The translations under genes were made by a program, and so were the position numbers. From an uncultured Cellvibrionales bacterium (GTDB lineage Bacteria; Pseudomonadota; Gammaproteobacteria; Pseudomonadales; GM7GCV1): a stretch of DNA of 64,000 nucleotides. Shown piece after piece: positions 16,747 to 25,180 of the stretch. How positions within the stretch are numbered: position 1 is the stretch's first letter; every line of letters starts with the position of its first letter. The stretch covers positions 1 through 64,000 of the forward strand of contig CAJXYP010000004.1 of the NCBI GenBank assembly GCA_913063225.1, written 5' to 3'. The notes beneath the pieces are model-generated. The model worked only from the letters and a program-made list of their open reading frames with translations, was not told where the DNA came from and did not search any database.

Positions 16747-18258
16747 ATGAAATATTTAAACAATATCAAGAGGGCTATGGGGCTTATTTTTGTAGTCGCT
16801 TTACTCCCAGTACAAGCACAACAAAGTTATGGCACTACGGATTTCCGCGCGACAGGTTCGGCGGAAGCGCACGAAGTATTCACCCTTGGTTTGTTAGAGA
16901 TGCATAACTTTGAATATGGGGATGCTCTGGCTTCTTTCATCAAAGCTCAATCTATAGACCCAGATTTTACAATGGCCTATTGGGGCGAAGCCTTGGCCTA
17001 TGACCAGTTTTTCTGGCATCGCCACCAAACTGACAAATCTAGAGCCGCGATGGCCAAGCTTGGAGCAACTCCAGAAGAACGATCTGCCCGCGCAGTTACT
17101 CAGCGCGAAAAGGATTATCTGCAAACCATTGAAATACTGTTTGGCGAGGGAGGGCACCATGAGCGGGAACTAGCCTATTCTGATGCACTCCGAGATCTAC
17201 ATCAGAAGTACCCGGAAGATCTTGATGCGGCGGCTTTCTATGCGCTGTCTATATTGGCCACTAGCTACGATGGTCGCGATTTTGCGCGTTATATGCGGGC
17301 TGGAGCGATTACAGAAAGCATATTGGCCGTAAATCCGACTCATCCGGGAGCTTTGCACTACAGCATCCACAGTTATGACGATCCAATTCATGCTCCACTT
17401 GGCCTACGATCCGCTCGCGTTTACAGCGAAGTAGCTCCTTCGGCTGTGCATGCCTTGCATATGGGATCGCATATCTACTATGCGCTTGGCATGTGGGAAG
17501 AGGGCGTTGAGCGAAATAAACGCTCGTTCGAAGAGGACGTAGCTCGTCAGGCGGACCCCAACGGCCCATATGGAGGCCAGGCCTATCACGCACTTACCTG
17601 GGTACCCTATGGGCTCCAGCAAATGGGCAAGAACGCAGAGGCTCGAGAATATATTTCTCGCATAGCCAAGCAAGTTGAGCAATTTGGTGAAGAGTTTGCT
17701 GATCATCGAAACCGTTACATAACTACCAGAGCATCCTATCTAGTAGACACTCAAGAATGGGACAGCGAACTGGCGGATGTCAAAATCAGCCATGAAGGAC
17801 TGAGCGACTATACGATCACCACAGATCTTTATGTCAATGGCCTTGTGGCATTGAATCGTGGACAAGTTGATCAAGCGCGGTCGGCTCTAGCCATGATGGC
17901 AATGCACGGTGCGATAGATATGAACGGCATGAGCAATATGAACGGCATGATTATGACCAGTGCGAAACGTTCCGATACTGCCCCCACGTTGCTTCGTTTA
18001 GCGCTTGAAGGGCAAATAGAAATGGCACTAGGCAACACTGTGGAAGGTATCGCTCTGATTCAGCAAGCCGAGCGTATTGAAGGTGCCCTGGCATCTGAAT
18101 ATGGCCCGGCGGTTCCGGTACAGCCTATGGCGGAGTTGTTGGGTGATGCCTATGCGCAAACTGGCAACTCCGACATGGCTCGGCAATCCTACGAAACATC
18201 TTTGGAGCGAGCTGTCGGAAGAATTCGCTCTGTACAGGGCTTAAGTAAACTTCCCTAG
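16747..18258 (+). CDS. Secreted TPR protein with Met-rich segment
   Basis: 503 residues, ATG 16747 after GGGGGATGTAAG, signal peptide ending VQAQ. TPR-like helical pairs run through most of the protein; ALASFIKAQSIDPDFTMAYW near residue 60 is a clear unit, and PGALHYSIHSYDDP near 205 is a conserved His-rich block. Residues 383-403 contain eight Met (MMAMHG..., with M-x-x-M spacing), formed partly by an 18-base direct DNA repeat; such stretches often bind copper, but this is inference. The gene follows the broken cupin gene by 45 bases. A terminator lies at 18291. It may scaffold a periplasmic assembly; no enzyme motif is visible. Confidence 0.78.
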   Translation: MKYLNNIKRAMGLIFVVALLPVQAQQSYGTTDFRATGSAEAHEVFTLGLLEMHNFEYGDALASFIKAQSIDPDFTMAYWGEALAYDQFFWHRHQTDKSRAAMAKLGATPEERSARAVTQREKDYLQTIEILFGEGGHHERELAYSDALRDLHQKYPEDLDAAAFYALSILATSYDGRDFARYMRAGAITESILAVNPTHPGALHYSIHSYDDPIHAPLGLRSARVYSEVAPSAVHALHMGSHIYYALGMWEEGVERNKRSFEEDVARQADPNGPYGGQAYHALTWVPYGLQQMGKNAEAREYISRIAKQVEQFGEEFADHRNRYITTRASYLVDTQEWDSELADVKISHEGLSDYTITTDLYVNGLVALNRGQVDQARSALAMMAMHGAIDMNGMSNMNGMIMTSAKRSDTAPTLLRLALEGQIEMALGNTVEGIALIQQAERIEGALASEYGPAVPVQPMAELLGDAYAQTGNSDMARQSYETSLERAVGRIRSVQGLSKLP

Positions 18259-18290
18259 CAACACACAGGCTCCATTTACTCTTTGCAGGG

Positions 18291-18320
18291 GCTCTCTTAA
18301 GTAGTGGAGAGCTTTTTTTT
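18291..18320 (+). terminator. Intrinsic terminator after the TPR gene
   Basis: GCTCTC (18291-18296) pairs with GAGAGC (18307-18312), ten-base loop, followed by eight T. Confidence 0.88.
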
Positions 18321-18430
18321 GGAAATATATGTATAGTTGGCAATAGAATGTTAAAATATTAGTTTAACTACGCAGAAGATAGTCGAACTTGCTCGGCTGA
18401 CTATTCAGTCAGTCGTAAACTGAGGGATAT

Positions 18431-19474
18431 ATGAGCATTAGAATAATTTTACTGGTCGTTATTTTTGCTGCATTCGGCAGCCTGCCGGCCCATGCGCATC
18501 ACGCAGCTACAGCTACCTTTGATACTAGCCAGACTATGGAAATTGAGGGCTACGTCAAAGAGTTCAGCTTTAACAATCCTCATGTGACCATTACGCTGGG
18601 CATTCCCGATGAAAGCGGTATGCAGGAAGAGTGGGTTGCAAGCGCGCCAGCCGTAGCGGGATTTAGACGTTGGGGTTGGACTGGCGATATGATCGAAGAG
18701 GGCCAATATGTTCGCCTTGTCGGCAGAACAGCCCGACACGGTGGCCCCATGATATTAATTGAACGCGGCGATATTGAAGGCGGTAAGTTACTTGAGCTGA
18801 ATCCGGATGACGGATCTCTGGTTCGTATTCTTGAAGGCCCAAAGCCAGATCAGACCCCCGAGCTAGGCATTCCCGCTTTATGGCTCGAAAACGGAAAACC
18901 AAATCTTACTGGCACTTTTTTAGCATTGGATCCAGCTGCGGGACAAAATATTCGCACTAGAGCGGAATTCACCGCCGCTGGACAAACGCTTCAAGACGTC
19001 TGGGACCCAACCAAAGATCCCGCTTACACAGAATGCGCTCCTCAGGGGCTTATTCGGGTAGTTACGGCTATTCAGTCTGTGCGGATAACTCAGCGCGACG
19101 ACTATGTAATTGTTGCCCAAGAGGGTAATAACTCTCAGCGGCTAATCTATCTGGACGGCAGAGGTCCTGCCACCGAAGAACACTCTATACAGGGACATTC
19201 AACAGCTCATTATGAAGGCGACACGCTAGTAGTCGAGACTAGTCAGCTGTTAGGTGGTCCCACCGGCGGTGGCGGCAATATTCTCAGCGATCAGGCGACT
19301 TTAGTTGAGCGCTATAGTCGGTCGGACGATGCTGAGCATGCGTCGCTTGCAGCCGATATCACCTTTACCGATCCGGTAAACCTTGCGACTCCTTGGAAAG
19401 CCGGTTGGAGCAAGTATATGACTACCGACTATGGGTTTGCCGATACAGAGTGTCATTTACCTAGTCTGAACTAG
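18431..19474 (+). CDS. DUF6152 long-form secreted protein
   Basis: 347 residues with signal peptide ending LPAHA before His-His. The DUF6152 domain (IEGYVKEFSFNNPHVTITLG; RWGWTGDMIEEGQYVRLVG) occupies about residues 20-125. The second module follows, with ECAPQGLIRVVT, LIYLDGRG and STAHYEGDTLVVETS. Its closest relatives in the window are the long paralogues at 15070, 51374 and 52563. It has its own upstream gap of 172 bases, including an imperfect dyad (CTGAC...GTCAG) near 18399, and a terminator downstream. It precedes the TonB receptor, which suggests, but does not prove, involvement in uptake of the same material. Confidence 0.8.
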   Translation: MSIRIILLVVIFAAFGSLPAHAHHAATATFDTSQTMEIEGYVKEFSFNNPHVTITLGIPDESGMQEEWVASAPAVAGFRRWGWTGDMIEEGQYVRLVGRTARHGGPMILIERGDIEGGKLLELNPDDGSLVRILEGPKPDQTPELGIPALWLENGKPNLTGTFLALDPAAGQNIRTRAEFTAAGQTLQDVWDPTKDPAYTECAPQGLIRVVTAIQSVRITQRDDYVIVAQEGNNSQRLIYLDGRGPATEEHSIQGHSTAHYEGDTLVVETSQLLGGPTGGGGNILSDQATLVERYSRSDDAEHASLAADITFTDPVNLATPWKAGWSKYMTTDYGFADTECHLPSLN

Positions 19475-19498
19475 TTTAGCCACACCAAATTGACGCTA

Positions 19499-19534
19499 AG
19501 GACTATCCTGCTTTCCGAAGGATAGTCCTTTTTT
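19499..19534 (+). terminator. Intrinsic terminator after DUF6152 gene
   Basis: AGGACTATCC (19499-19508) pairs perfectly with GGATAGTCCT (19520-19529) and is followed by a T-run. Confidence 0.9.
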
Positions 19535-19874
19535 ATTTGGGCTTTGTGCAACTTAGATGCCAATAAATAGCGTTTAACAATCATTTCGATCAGAACCCTG
19601 TAAATCTATCCCTCCAGCTCGACTAGAGCGATAAGCAAAATGCTGTCATCAAAAAGCGTCGGAAAGGAATAACGAATATATCGGAAAAATGGCAAATAAT
19701 CGCTTTTCCTATTTATCGCACTACCCGTCCATTTGGACTCAAAAGCCTGCCGATACCCATTGGAGAGGGGTAGCATCTGCCTCGATTAAAAGCTGGCATT
19801 CACGAATTATTGGTTGATACAAACCAAATGTGTATTCGGCGCTGCAGTGAACTTTATTAATAAGGGTGGGATTA
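19535..19874. promoter_or_regulatory. Gap upstream of the TonB receptor
   Basis: About 340 bases of AT-rich non-coding sequence between the terminator and the receptor start. It should carry the receptor promoter. I see no clear -35/-10 pair, no operator palindrome I could defend, and no gene. Confidence 0.3.
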
Positions 19875-22800
19875 ATGGTTTATTTAAAGAAGTTGTTAAC
19901 TAGCAGTATTGCTTTGGCGCTATTGGGCACCATGGCATCTAGCTGGGCACAGGATGAAGAGTCGACAGCGACTGTGCCTCCTAGAGCTGACGGCATTGAA
20001 GAGGTACAAGTTACCGGTATTCGTTCCAGCTTACGCGATGCGATTGGCATTAAGAGAAGTTATGTAGGTAACGTTGATGCAATATCCGCAGAAGATTTCG
20101 GCAAGTTCCCCGATGGCAACCTAGCTGAGTCTCTGGCTCGAGTTCCGGGCATTGCTATCGATCGAAGCAATGTTGAAGGCCAGAAAATCGCAGTTCGTGG
20201 TTTTGGTCCAGAATTTAATATGGTGACCTTGAACGGTCGTCAAATGCCTACTGCACCTGGCGTATATGAAGGTGGCAGGGCATTTAACTTTGGCGATATC
20301 GCTTCTCCCGGCGTATCTGCGGTAGAAGTATTCAAATCAGCCAATAGCGCACTACCTTCTGGTGGGATAGGCGCAACAGTAAATATGATTACCACTAAAC
20401 CGCTGAATGTAAATGGCACACAGCGATCATTCAGCCTAAGTGGCGTTGCAGACAGCACTAGTGAAGCGGGCGGTTTACCTATCGAATCAGCTTTCCTTTT
20501 TGCCACCAATCAAGACCGTTGGGGTTTCTCTTTTTCTGGTTCATACCAAGAAAGACAAAACCGTGAAACCGGCACACGAGAAAACAACTGGATAACCGTT
20601 AGTGAACAACCAGGCCGGGTAGATCCATTAAACCCGGCCTTCACCAATAACAATCAGCGTGCAGATGGTGAAACTTTCTACGGAGAGCCAACTGGCTACC
20701 TAATTAAGGACAACGATCGAACGCGGATGAATGGGCAAGCAACATTCCAGTTTGAGATCACTCCTGATCTGGTTTCTACCCTCGACTATACCTACTCGAA
20801 TGTAGACTTTACTTCTGAAGGTTCAACTTTCGGATCATGGTTGGGTGGCTGGACTACCAATGAAGCAACTATCAACGAAAATGGTGCATTTACGGATGTT
20901 GTTGTGGGCGATAGAGGTTATGACCACGACGTTACCTGGCAGAACCTGGTAAATACCAACACATCTATTGGCTTAAACCTTGATTGGACCGTTAGTGATG
21001 CTTTGACATTGACATTTGATACACACCATTCCTCGGCTGAGGTTGATGGTGGTGAACTGGACAATACAATCGCAGCGCTGCCAGATTTCCAGACCAGCAT
21101 CAATCACACTAATGGCGGAGCCTCAGGTATCAATACCTTTACCTACGATGCCGATTACGTGCCAGCTGATTATCTTTTTACGGGTGCGACCATTCGTGAT
21201 GGTTTTAAAGATAACGTAATGGATCAGTTCCAGATTACTGGTGAGTGGGTCAATCTAGACGGTGGCTTGATCACTTCAGTTGATTTTGGTATTTCTCATC
21301 TTGAGAGTGCGTTCAGTAAAGTAACGCGCGTCGAAGACTATAATACTGCGGGAACTACGACGGCAGCTGATTTCGATGATGCTCTGTTCCAGAGAACCAT
21401 GCTTGACAGCGACTTTATGAATTCGTTTAGCCCTGATCTAGGCACCGACTTTTACTACGACATTGATCCTCGGGACGCACTAGCGGCATTTTCTGCGGCT
21501 AACCCAGCAGCGGCATTAACAGCCGGTGATATCGATACTAACTATGGCGTTAATGAAACTCAGGATGCTGCTTTTGTTCAGGTGAATATGGAAACTGAGT
21601 TCCGCGGTATGCCAATACAGATGACTGCAGGCCTTCGCTACGAAGATGCTGAGACCGAAGCCACTAGCTTGTTTGGGCCAACTACTGGACTGACATGGGA
21701 CTTCATACAGGGCGTAATTCCTATACAAGCCGCCCCGGATGACGTCAGCCAGTCTGGCAGCAACAGTCAGCTATTGCCAAGCTTCGCTATATCTTTGGGT
21801 CTTACGGAAGAGAAGGTCGTGCGTGCTTCCTTCAGCCAAACTATGGCCAGACCTGATATTTTTTCTCTGAGCTCGCGGTTTGATTTGACTAACAGAGATT
21901 TCTTCCAAGTGACTGCTGATGCGGGCAATCCAAACTTATCTCCATTGATGTCAACCAACTTCGATATTAGCTTTGAGAACTATTATGACGATGAGAGCTA
22001 TTACGCAATTAATTATTTCCGCAAAGAAATTAAAGACTTTGTTGGTAGTAGAACTACATCACAAGAAGTTGGCGATCTAAGAAACCCTGCGTTCTCTGCA
22101 AATGGCCAAATCGCACAGGCCTGTGTAGCTGCATGGAATGATGCTGGTCGTCCGGACCCAGGTGCGCCCGGCGTATTTGGTAGTGGTGACTGCGTATCTC
22201 AGCAAGCCCTATGGGCGCAGCCTTGGATGGACGACTTTCAGCATATGGGTTGGATAGCTCTTGCGCTGGAAGCTGGAATAGATGTTTCTCCCGCAACTGG
22301 TTTCGCATTCCTTGATACATCGGATGCAGGCCTTTATACCGGTGCGTTTTCTCCTGCTAGCTGTAACGGTGGCTGGTGGCGTTGTGACCCAGGCACTATC
22401 GATCAATCTGCTACCGATCCTTTAGCTGTAGTTGAAGTAACTGAGCCGTTCAACATGAACTCTGGTGTTGTAAGTGGTATTGAGCTGGCATGGCAACACC
22501 TTTGGTACGGCACACCATACGGTATGCAGTTCAACTACACCTTTATTAACGGTGGCGATGTTGATGTTGACCGCGATGTAATTGGCGAGCAGTTTGTTCT
22601 TCCCGGTCTAGGCGATAGCGGTAACTTCTCCGCCTTCTATGAAGACGATACACATACCGCACGCTTGGCTTTCAACTATCGCGGTGAGACGGTTGCCGGA
22701 TTTGCGAACTATGAGCAACCTCTCTTTGTTGAAGCGAGAACTCAAGTCGATTTGTCATATCAATACCGTTATGGCGACGCTACGACCTTTTTCGTCGATG

Positions 22801-22913
22801 CCTCAAACATTCTAGATGAGTCCACTCGTCTGTATGTTCGTAACGAAGAAATGTTATTCCTGGCGCAAGACCATGGACCAGTATATAAGTTTGGTGTTCG
22901 AACCAGCTTCTAA
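19875..22913 (+). CDS. TonB-dependent outer-membrane receptor
   Basis: 1012 residues from the ATG at 19875, preferred over the GTG at 19866 because AAGGGTGGG lies just ahead. Signal peptide ends SSWAQ. A TonB-box-like EEVQVTG precedes the plug domain (residues about 45-165), with SAEDFGKFPDGNLAESLARVPG and the NMVTLNGRQ segment; the beta-barrel follows and ends in the required aromatic residue (GVRTSF). This is the Xanthomonas/Caulobacter-type TonB receptor subfamily, usually importing oligosaccharides or other large nutrients; the ligand is not evident here. No adjacent hydrolase or FecR/anti-sigma pair is present. Confidence 0.93.
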   Translation: MVYLKKLLTSSIALALLGTMASSWAQDEESTATVPPRADGIEEVQVTGIRSSLRDAIGIKRSYVGNVDAISAEDFGKFPDGNLAESLARVPGIAIDRSNVEGQKIAVRGFGPEFNMVTLNGRQMPTAPGVYEGGRAFNFGDIASPGVSAVEVFKSANSALPSGGIGATVNMITTKPLNVNGTQRSFSLSGVADSTSEAGGLPIESAFLFATNQDRWGFSFSGSYQERQNRETGTRENNWITVSEQPGRVDPLNPAFTNNNQRADGETFYGEPTGYLIKDNDRTRMNGQATFQFEITPDLVSTLDYTYSNVDFTSEGSTFGSWLGGWTTNEATINENGAFTDVVVGDRGYDHDVTWQNLVNTNTSIGLNLDWTVSDALTLTFDTHHSSAEVDGGELDNTIAALPDFQTSINHTNGGASGINTFTYDADYVPADYLFTGATIRDGFKDNVMDQFQITGEWVNLDGGLITSVDFGISHLESAFSKVTRVEDYNTAGTTTAADFDDALFQRTMLDSDFMNSFSPDLGTDFYYDIDPRDALAAFSAANPAAALTAGDIDTNYGVNETQDAAFVQVNMETEFRGMPIQMTAGLRYEDAETEATSLFGPTTGLTWDFIQGVIPIQAAPDDVSQSGSNSQLLPSFAISLGLTEEKVVRASFSQTMARPDIFSLSSRFDLTNRDFFQVTADAGNPNLSPLMSTNFDISFENYYDDESYYAINYFRKEIKDFVGSRTTSQEVGDLRNPAFSANGQIAQACVAAWNDAGRPDPGAPGVFGSGDCVSQQALWAQPWMDDFQHMGWIALALEAGIDVSPATGFAFLDTSDAGLYTGAFSPASCNGGWWRCDPGTIDQSATDPLAVVEVTEPFNMNSGVVSGIELAWQHLWYGTPYGMQFNYTFINGGDVDVDRDVIGEQFVLPGLGDSGNFSAFYEDDTHTARLAFNYRGETVAGFANYEQPLFVEARTQVDLSYQYRYGDATTFFVDASNILDESTRLYVRNEEMLFLAQDHGPVYKFGVRTSF

Positions 22914-22941
22914 CGTCTGTTCCCCCACAGACACTTATTCG

Positions 22942-22965
22942 AGAGGGCGCAAGCCCTCTTTTTTT
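22942..22965 (+). terminator. Intrinsic terminator after the TonB receptor
   Basis: AGAGGGC (22942-22948), GCAA loop, GCCCTCT (22953-22959), then a T-run to 22965. Confidence 0.93.
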
Positions 22966-23084
22966 ATGCCCGTAAAAAGGCCTATTAAAAACCGTAAAGA
23001 CAGAGGATTTTTCTGGTTTCGGACTTTCAGCCCTCCGACCCTGTGTTAGCCTCTAAGTATTTGAAAATACTCTTGGGGAAAACA

Positions 23085-23837
23085 ATGGGCGGAATTTCTT
23101 TCCAAAAATTCAAATATTTGCTGTTTATCGGCTTTGCACTGACCACTTTCGGTGCTGCCTCGAGTGCATCAGCACAAATGTATAAAGCCGGAACCGACGA
23201 TGGCGTGCCCGGCGAAGAAATGTTTCAAGCCTGTGGATTTTGCCATGGTAATCAGGGGCAGGGTCGGCAGCGTCTGGACGCACCGCCTATTGCTGGGTTG
23301 CAGGCCTGGTATGTTGAGCGCCAGCTGAATAACTTTGATAACGAAATCCGTGGCATGCACGCTGAGGACTTGCCCGGTGCTCAAATGATTGTGATCAACG
23401 GCATTCTGCGCAACGAGGCGACCATTAAAAATGTAGCAGCCTATATTGAAACACTTGAACCCGGTGGCCCTCCTATGATGCGTGGTCGTGGTGAAAATGC
23501 CGTTCCTGAACCCCTAGAGCGGCCCTTTAATTGGGAATCTGAATACGCCTTTTTGAACCCGCCGGCTCCAGGTGATCCAGATGATGGGGCAAAGATATAC
23601 AACAGTATGTGTACGATTTGCCATGCCGCCAATGGTATAGGTAATCAAACTCTAGGCGCTCCAAACCTAACCGTATTGGCGCCCTGGTATATGGAGCGCC
23701 AGCTCGAATACTTTCAGGACGGAATTCGCGGCTCAGATCCGCAGGACGTATTTGGTGCACAGATGCTTACCTTTGCAAAACTCTTGGCTGACGATCAGGC
23801 TATCGCCGATGTCGTTGCCTATATCGACACCCTTTAA
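23085..23837 (+). CDS. Diheme cytochrome c (copy B of the cytochrome/trefoil pair)
   Basis: 250 residues from the ATG at 23085, which follows TTGGGG with the same spacing as in copy A; the frame extends upstream without a better site. Signal peptide ends SSASA. Hemes attach at CGFCH (50-54) and CTICH (176-180). Each half repeats W-Y-x-x-x-x-Q-x-x-x-F and a G-x-Q-M, as in copy A and in the CoxB fusion domains. It should be a soluble periplasmic electron carrier and could donate to the linked oxidase. The trefoil-like partner starts 25 bases downstream. Confidence 0.9.
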   Translation: MGGISFQKFKYLLFIGFALTTFGAASSASAQMYKAGTDDGVPGEEMFQACGFCHGNQGQGRQRLDAPPIAGLQAWYVERQLNNFDNEIRGMHAEDLPGAQMIVINGILRNEATIKNVAAYIETLEPGGPPMMRGRGENAVPEPLERPFNWESEYAFLNPPAPGDPDDGAKIYNSMCTICHAANGIGNQTLGAPNLTVLAPWYMERQLEYFQDGIRGSDPQDVFGAQMLTFAKLLADDQAIADVVAYIDTL

Positions 23838-23862
23838 TTCACCACTCGGAGAGGTAATTAGC

Positions 23863-24441
23863 ATGAAATTAAGACTTACTGCAGCCATCTGCCTTACGGT
23901 GGCACTATTTGCACAAACTGTTTCAGCAGCGACTCTGGCTGAGCTCAAACTTATAAATCCGCTGGAGGAATCTCGCGGTTGGTGTGTAGATCTATTTGCG
24001 CATCTCACTGGCGGCTTGCCAATTGGTGGCTTTCAGGGCCACAACTGCTTCTCCTATATGGACGGTGGTCCGACCGAAGATCAAGGTTTTGACGCTGAAA
24101 TGTACGCGGACCAAGGCGTTATTCGGCTCGACTACTTTGATATATGTATGACCGTGCATGAACCCAGAGCGGGTTCATTTGTAGCCTCCGAGCCTTGCAC
24201 TGGCGAAGATGTTCAGAAATTCGATATTCAGGATTCAGGTGAAATTGTTTCTCGCTCGTCGCCCAATCTTTGCCTGACGATGGGCACTAGATTGGTTACC
24301 GGCGGAGGTGGCGAGCCTATTCATCTTATTCGCAAGCTTTCTTTTGAAGACTGCGACTCTGCCATTGCCGAGCGACAGCAATGGGAACTACGCACGACCT
24401 GGCAAGAATCAACGCCTACTAGAGAGCGACCTTATAATTAG
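23863..24441 (+). CDS. Secreted beta-trefoil (ricin-B-like) protein, copy B
   Basis: 192 residues from the ATG at 23863 with GGAGAGG upstream; signal peptide ends TVSAA. It aligns along its length with 5043-5660: GWCVDL, GHNCF, ICMTVHEPRAGSF, PNLCLT, a TGGGGEP loop and RQQWELRT. The six Cys and the three Q-x-F/W positions are kept, which argues for disulfides and a trefoil fold, while flanking parts differ. The pairing with a diheme cytochrome is conserved in both copies. No catalytic motif is seen; binding of a ligand or of the cytochrome is a guess. Confidence 0.7.
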   Translation: MKLRLTAAICLTVALFAQTVSAATLAELKLINPLEESRGWCVDLFAHLTGGLPIGGFQGHNCFSYMDGGPTEDQGFDAEMYADQGVIRLDYFDICMTVHEPRAGSFVASEPCTGEDVQKFDIQDSGEIVSRSSPNLCLTMGTRLVTGGGGEPIHLIRKLSFEDCDSAIAERQQWELRTTWQESTPTRERPYN

Positions 24442-24485
24442 GGGTCTTTATGGCCGAGGAATGCTCCTAATAAGTGTATCGAAAC

Positions 24486-24513
24486 AAAAAAGAGGCCAAA
24501 TGACCTCTTTTTT
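24486..24513. terminator. Bidirectional intrinsic terminator
   Basis: AAAAAAGAGG and CCTCTTTTTT pair perfectly around an eight-base loop, between the rightward trefoil gene and the leftward YciI-like gene. Confidence 0.92.
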
Positions 24514-24519
24514 ACGCTT

Positions 24520-24969
24520 TCAAAAAATATGTAAATTATTTAAATTCGACACGTTGATCTGAAAATTCACACGAATATTTACCGTGCCCTCGTTCAAGCC
24601 CCAGCGGCGGATCGTATAAGTTCGCAAGCCGTTTGCATGCATGGGATCCGAGTCTGCAATCATCTTGGCGTCTTTAAAGGAATCGGCTCTGATAATAATC
24701 AGCCCTTGGGTCGGAGGGCCGGCTTCGGCTCCTTCCGTTCGCAGAGCACCTGCGCCGAACATAATTCCTCTACGCTCAAGATTGTCCTGATGGGCAAGAT
24801 GGTCTGTCATAAAATTACCGGCCTCTGCGGTCCGCCCTGGAATGCCGGTTGTCTCGATCACATACAAGACCAGTCCAAGCGGTTTTCGTTCTTGGGCCAC
24901 TGCCTGCTGTGCTCCGCCGATAAAGATAAATGAGAACAGTGTGGCCTAAACAATAGGTCTTATTTTCAT
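24520..24969 (-). pseudogene. Secreted YciI-like protein with in-frame TAG in its signal peptide
   Basis: The minus-strand frame from ATG 24969 (GGGGGTATCT just upstream) reads MKIRPIV, then TAG, then ATLFSFIFIGGAQQAVAQERK and on into a YCII-related domain of about 110 residues (LVLYVIETTG, NFMTDHLAHQDNLERRG, LIIIRADSFKDAKMIADSDPM) ending at 24520. Before the TAG is a normal n-region and after it a normal hydrophobic core with an AVA cleavage site, so this is a signal peptide broken by a nonsense codon at position 8. Translation from the GTG at 24900 could give a 126-residue protein that stays in the cytoplasm. Confidence 0.75.
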
Positions 24970-25149
24970 AGATACCCCCGAAATGAGCTTTCATTCTAGC
25001 CGTTCGGTCGTTGATAGCTTCCAAATTAACGATTATTCTCATTGAGGCAAAGGGGCTAGTTGCCGCTCTTTCGTTTAGGTTCAGTGCAACTGCGGTGGTA
25101 TCCTAGTTCCGCCCTATCAGGGGCCACCTGCGAGAGGAACGTAAATATC

Positions 25150-25173
25150 ATGAATTCGGGCGCTGAACAATAA
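25150..25173 (+). CDS. Possible seven-codon leader peptide
   Basis: ATG at 25150 has a strong GAGAGGAAC site nine bases upstream, encodes MNSGAEQ and stops at TAA 25171-25173, seven bases before the ATG of the next gene. The next gene has no ribosome binding site of its own. A short coupled upstream frame is plausible but unproven. Confidence 0.35.
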   Translation: MNSGAEQ

Positions 25174-25180
25174 ACTCCCT

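Noticed and set aside
24520-24969. Pyrrolysine or other recoding at the TAG in the YciI-like gene
   Set aside because: The stop is in a signal peptide, not at a catalytic site, and no context for recoding is visible; mutation or base error is simpler.
24815-25042. 75-codon minus-strand frame overlapping the YciI-like gene start
   Set aside because: It is an out-of-frame shadow across the broken signal peptide; only the YciI frame shows protein features.
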